A stretch of DNA of 6,516 bases from the NCBI GenBank assembly GCA_007122745.1, contig SKTA01000244.1, positions 1-6,516 on the forward strand. Direction: 5' to 3'. The stretch is from Bacteroidales bacterium. GTDB taxonomy: Bacteria; Bacteroidota; Bacteroidia; Bacteroidales; UBA7960. The notes under the pieces were generated by a model. The model was not told where the DNA came from. It did no database searches and saw only the letters and a list, made by a program, of their open reading frames with translations. How positions within the stretch are numbered: the stretch's first letter is position 1; every line of letters begins with the position of its first letter. Positions 5,372 through 6,516 of this stretch are shown here, in pieces. The position numbers were made by a program, and so were the translations under genes.

Positions 5372-5397
5372 CGGATTTGGCAGGGATTACAAATCTG
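5372..5397. repeat. Hairpin 4, REP-like palindrome
   Basis: CGGATTTG (5372-5379) pairs with CAAATCTG (5390-5397), with one G-T wobble, around a ten-base loop. It is followed by CGCCAGCAGG. The layout of an unequal palindrome with a short conserved tail resembles the repetitive extragenic palindromes that accompany Y1 (RAYT) transposases, but no transposase gene is in the window. Confidence 0.5.
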
Positions 5398-5416
5398 CGC
5401 CAGCAGGAGAAGAAAT

Positions 5417-5439
5417 AATTTGTGCAAATTTGTGGATAA
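5417..5439 (+). repeat. Dispersed 23-bp repeat, copy 2
   Basis: Matches the reverse strand of 1019-1041 at 20 of 23 positions, built from two AATTTGTG half-units. It lies after hairpin 4 and about 80 bases before the exosortase-like frame. The rest of 5440-5498 shows nothing I can interpret. Confidence 0.7.
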
Positions 5440-5498
5440 AAACAACGCTTAACGCAGGGTGGTGTCTGCCGCTGATCACCAATGCAGCCTAAAACCAC

Positions 5499-5927
5499 TT
5501 GTGGGTATTGCTGCAGCAGATGCTATACAGTCATAGTGTATGGGTGCCAGAACACCTCATCAAGTATGACTTTATACAACATGGTTTTTTCATCACCTTC
5601 CCCGGTTATGGAAGGATCCTGGTGGATGAAACCTGTTCGCCGACCAAGGGGCTGATGCACTTCCTGGTGCTGATGCTCATCTTTTTCGGTTCGTGGAAAC
5701 ACAAAACCTGGTTCATTCCCACAGGCCTGGTGATCGTCCACATCATCGGTGTGTCCCGCATCGTCGGACTAACCATCGTATTCGTAAACATCCCCCACCG
5801 CTGGGACCTCTTTCACGACTTCATTTTCCGTCCGTTCTTTTGCGCAATGCTTTTCCTGATCTGGGTCGTCTGGGTTGAATATTTCTTTCTCCCCAAAAAA
5901 ACAACGGACAAACGGCAAAATCCTTAA
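5499..5927 (+). CDS. Small exosortase/archaeosortase-family membrane protein, probably shortened at the N-terminus
   Basis: A 142-residue hydrophobic protein from a TTG at 5499, or 135 residues from the ATG at 5520. Exosortases are integral-membrane transpeptidases that cleave C-terminal sorting signals of surface proteins. The three catalytic-type residues sit in the right order and setting: Cys46 in DETCSPTKG, Arg87 in IGVSRIVGL, and His106 in LFHDFIFRPF. They alternate with membrane helices at about 52-65, 72-96 and 107-130, then a basic KK tail. The residue two after Cys is Pro where the family usually has Gly. About 45 residues precede the Cys, whereas Bacteroidota relatives have roughly 80-90, so a membrane segment seems missing; a stop codon at 5490 blocks extension. 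No sorting-signal substrate is in the window. It follows the FemAB-like gene, a pairing known from PEP-CTERM polysaccharide loci. Family fairly sure, function unproven, decay possible. Confidence 0.72.
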   Translation: MWVLLQQMLYSHSVWVPEHLIKYDFIQHGFFITFPGYGRILVDETCSPTKGLMHFLVLMLIFFGSWKHKTWFIPTGLVIVHIIGVSRIVGLTIVFVNIPHRWDLFHDFIFRPFFCAMLFLIWVVWVEYFFLPKKTTDKRQNP

Positions 5928-6049
5928 AATTTCCGATGTCCCATACGCCGCTTATTTGTATTTTTGATTTTATTTCTAATCAGACCCCTTTCGGGGGAAA
6001 ACAAATTACCGGCCACTCCCGTGGGACTGAGGGGGCGAAGCCGTAGGCA
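5928..6049. other. Non-coding gap between convergent genes
   Basis: This gap separates the exosortase-like gene and the reverse-strand S23 gene. It holds a small CCCC-TTTC-GGGG hairpin (5985-5996) with no T-tract on either side and a GC-rich patch around 6010-6050. No gene, RNA or convincing terminator is visible. Confidence 0.5.
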
Positions 6050-6091
6050 GAGGTTGAGGTTGAGGTTAAGATTGAGAATAAGCTTGAGAAG
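6050..6091. repeat. 6-bp repeat (GAGGTT) entering the S23 gene
   Basis: Seven 6-bp units, three perfect GAGGTT followed by AAGATT, GAGAAT, AAGCTT and GAGAAG, span the 3' end of the reverse-strand four-helix-bundle gene. The stop codon of that gene (6066-6068) and its last eight codons lie inside the array. Confidence 0.75.
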
Positions 6092-6461
6092 GGTTTTTTG
6101 ATTGGTTCTGAAATGATTTTAGAATTTTGTTCAGTTCGTGGATAATGGTTGCGTAGCCCGAAAGTAAGTCGCCAACAGTGTCCTCTTTAAAATAGCCAAC
6201 TGTTTCACCATACAAAAGATGACTTTTTACTTCATAGGCAGATCCTCGCGAAACAATGTAAAACACTGATTTGTCTTTAAGACCCCTGCGACCATAAGCC
6301 TCAGCGATGTTAGCCGAGATGCTGTTCGCCGAACGCCTTAATTGGGAACTCAGTCCATAATCTTCAACCCGGGGCAAACCGGAGGTCAGCATAAAAACCT
6401 TTTTTGACAAGCCTAACGACATTCTCCAAACCGGCATCTCAGAAAAACACTTATACTTCAT
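6066..6461 (-). CDS. Four-helix-bundle protein of the S23/IVP family
   Basis: A 131-residue protein of the family first found as an insert in some 23S rRNA genes (S23, intervening-sequence protein) and now common as stand-alone genes in Bacteroidota. The hallmarks are MPVWRMSLGLSKKVF (9-23), EDYGLSSQLRRSANSISAN (33-51), IAEAYGR (52-58) and SRGSAYEVKSHLLYG (71-85). The family forms helical pentamers with a basic surface that may bind nucleic acid, but its role is unknown. There is no rRNA here. The ATG at 6461 gives the usual short lead before MPVW. TATAATTG on the reverse strand (6471-6478) is a one-mismatch -7 element. The tail from Pro124 to Ser131 is encoded by a 6-bp repeat and is probably not native family sequence. 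Family assignment is confident. Confidence 0.9.
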   Translation of the reverse strand: MKYKCFSEMPVWRMSLGLSKKVFMLTSGLPRVEDYGLSSQLRRSANSISANIAEAYGRRGLKDKSVFYIVSRGSAYEVKSHLLYGETVGYFKEDTVGDLLSGYATIIHELNKILKSFQNQSKNPSQAYSQS

Positions 6462-6516
6462 AAAACATTACAATTATAATGACATATAAACCACCCGTGC
6501 GTTATTTTTATCTAAA

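Noticed and set aside
5240..5498. Short open frames on both strands between the FemAB-like and exosortase-like genes
   Set aside because: They run through the hairpins, terminator and dispersed repeat and have no coding character.
5985..5997. CCCC-TTTC-GGGGG hairpin as a terminator between convergent genes
   Set aside because: The stem is only four base pairs and no T-tract follows on either strand.
6066..6461. S23 protein as a marker of an rRNA intervening sequence
   Set aside because: No rRNA-like sequence is present around it; stand-alone copies are common in Bacteroidota.

Overview
The window looks like an accessory stretch of a Bacteroidota chromosome, most likely Bacteroidales or Marinilabiliales. 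This rests on the absence of clear Shine-Dalgarno sites before the main genes, an exact TATATTTG element (the Bacteroidota -7 consensus TAnnTTTG) just upstream of the wlbA-like gene, an orphan four-helix-bundle (S23/IVP) protein, a small exosortase-like protein, and gaps filled with short-period repeats and palindromes. The genus cannot be fixed from the sequence.

Left to right: a 7-bp tandem array (1-110) runs almost into the start of a PHP-family histidinol-phosphatase (119-952, +). A patchwork of 7-, 9- and 8-bp arrays (967-1215) follows and ends one base before the stop codon of a UDP-glucuronate 4-epimerase-like gene (1217-2215, -). Upstream of that is a UDP-GlcNAcA 3-dehydrogenase gene (WlbA/WbpB type, 2359-3261, -). 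The two reverse-strand genes make nucleotide-sugar precursors (UDP-GalA, and the 3-keto intermediate towards diacetylated diamino-uronic acids) and share an 8-bp repeat family in front of both.

3314-3973 is a gene graveyard. It holds an antitoxin-like fragment, a RelE/ParE-like toxin broken by one missing A, and a piece resembling a Wzi-type capsule-assembly outer-membrane protein, joined in frame to the toxin remnant. Next is a FemAB/GNAT-like acyltransferase (4100-5209, +). Its reading frame and family-like sequence continue about 30 codons upstream, without a usual start codon.

5210-5498 contains four hairpins. Three have different stems but the same loop (YCAAGY), and one doubles as an intrinsic terminator. 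Then comes a short exosortase/archaeosortase-like membrane protein (5499-5927, +) that keeps the Cys, Arg and His catalytic residues but lacks the expected N-terminal part. The window closes with an S23/four-helix-bundle gene (6066-6461, -) whose last eight codons lie in a 6-bp repeat.

The theme is surface polysaccharide: sugar-nucleotide enzymes, a FemAB-like transferase, an exosortase and a Wzi-like fragment. No complete cluster is present, and much of the middle is decayed. The clearest unexplained signals are the short-period arrays placed exactly at gene edges and the shared-loop hairpins.
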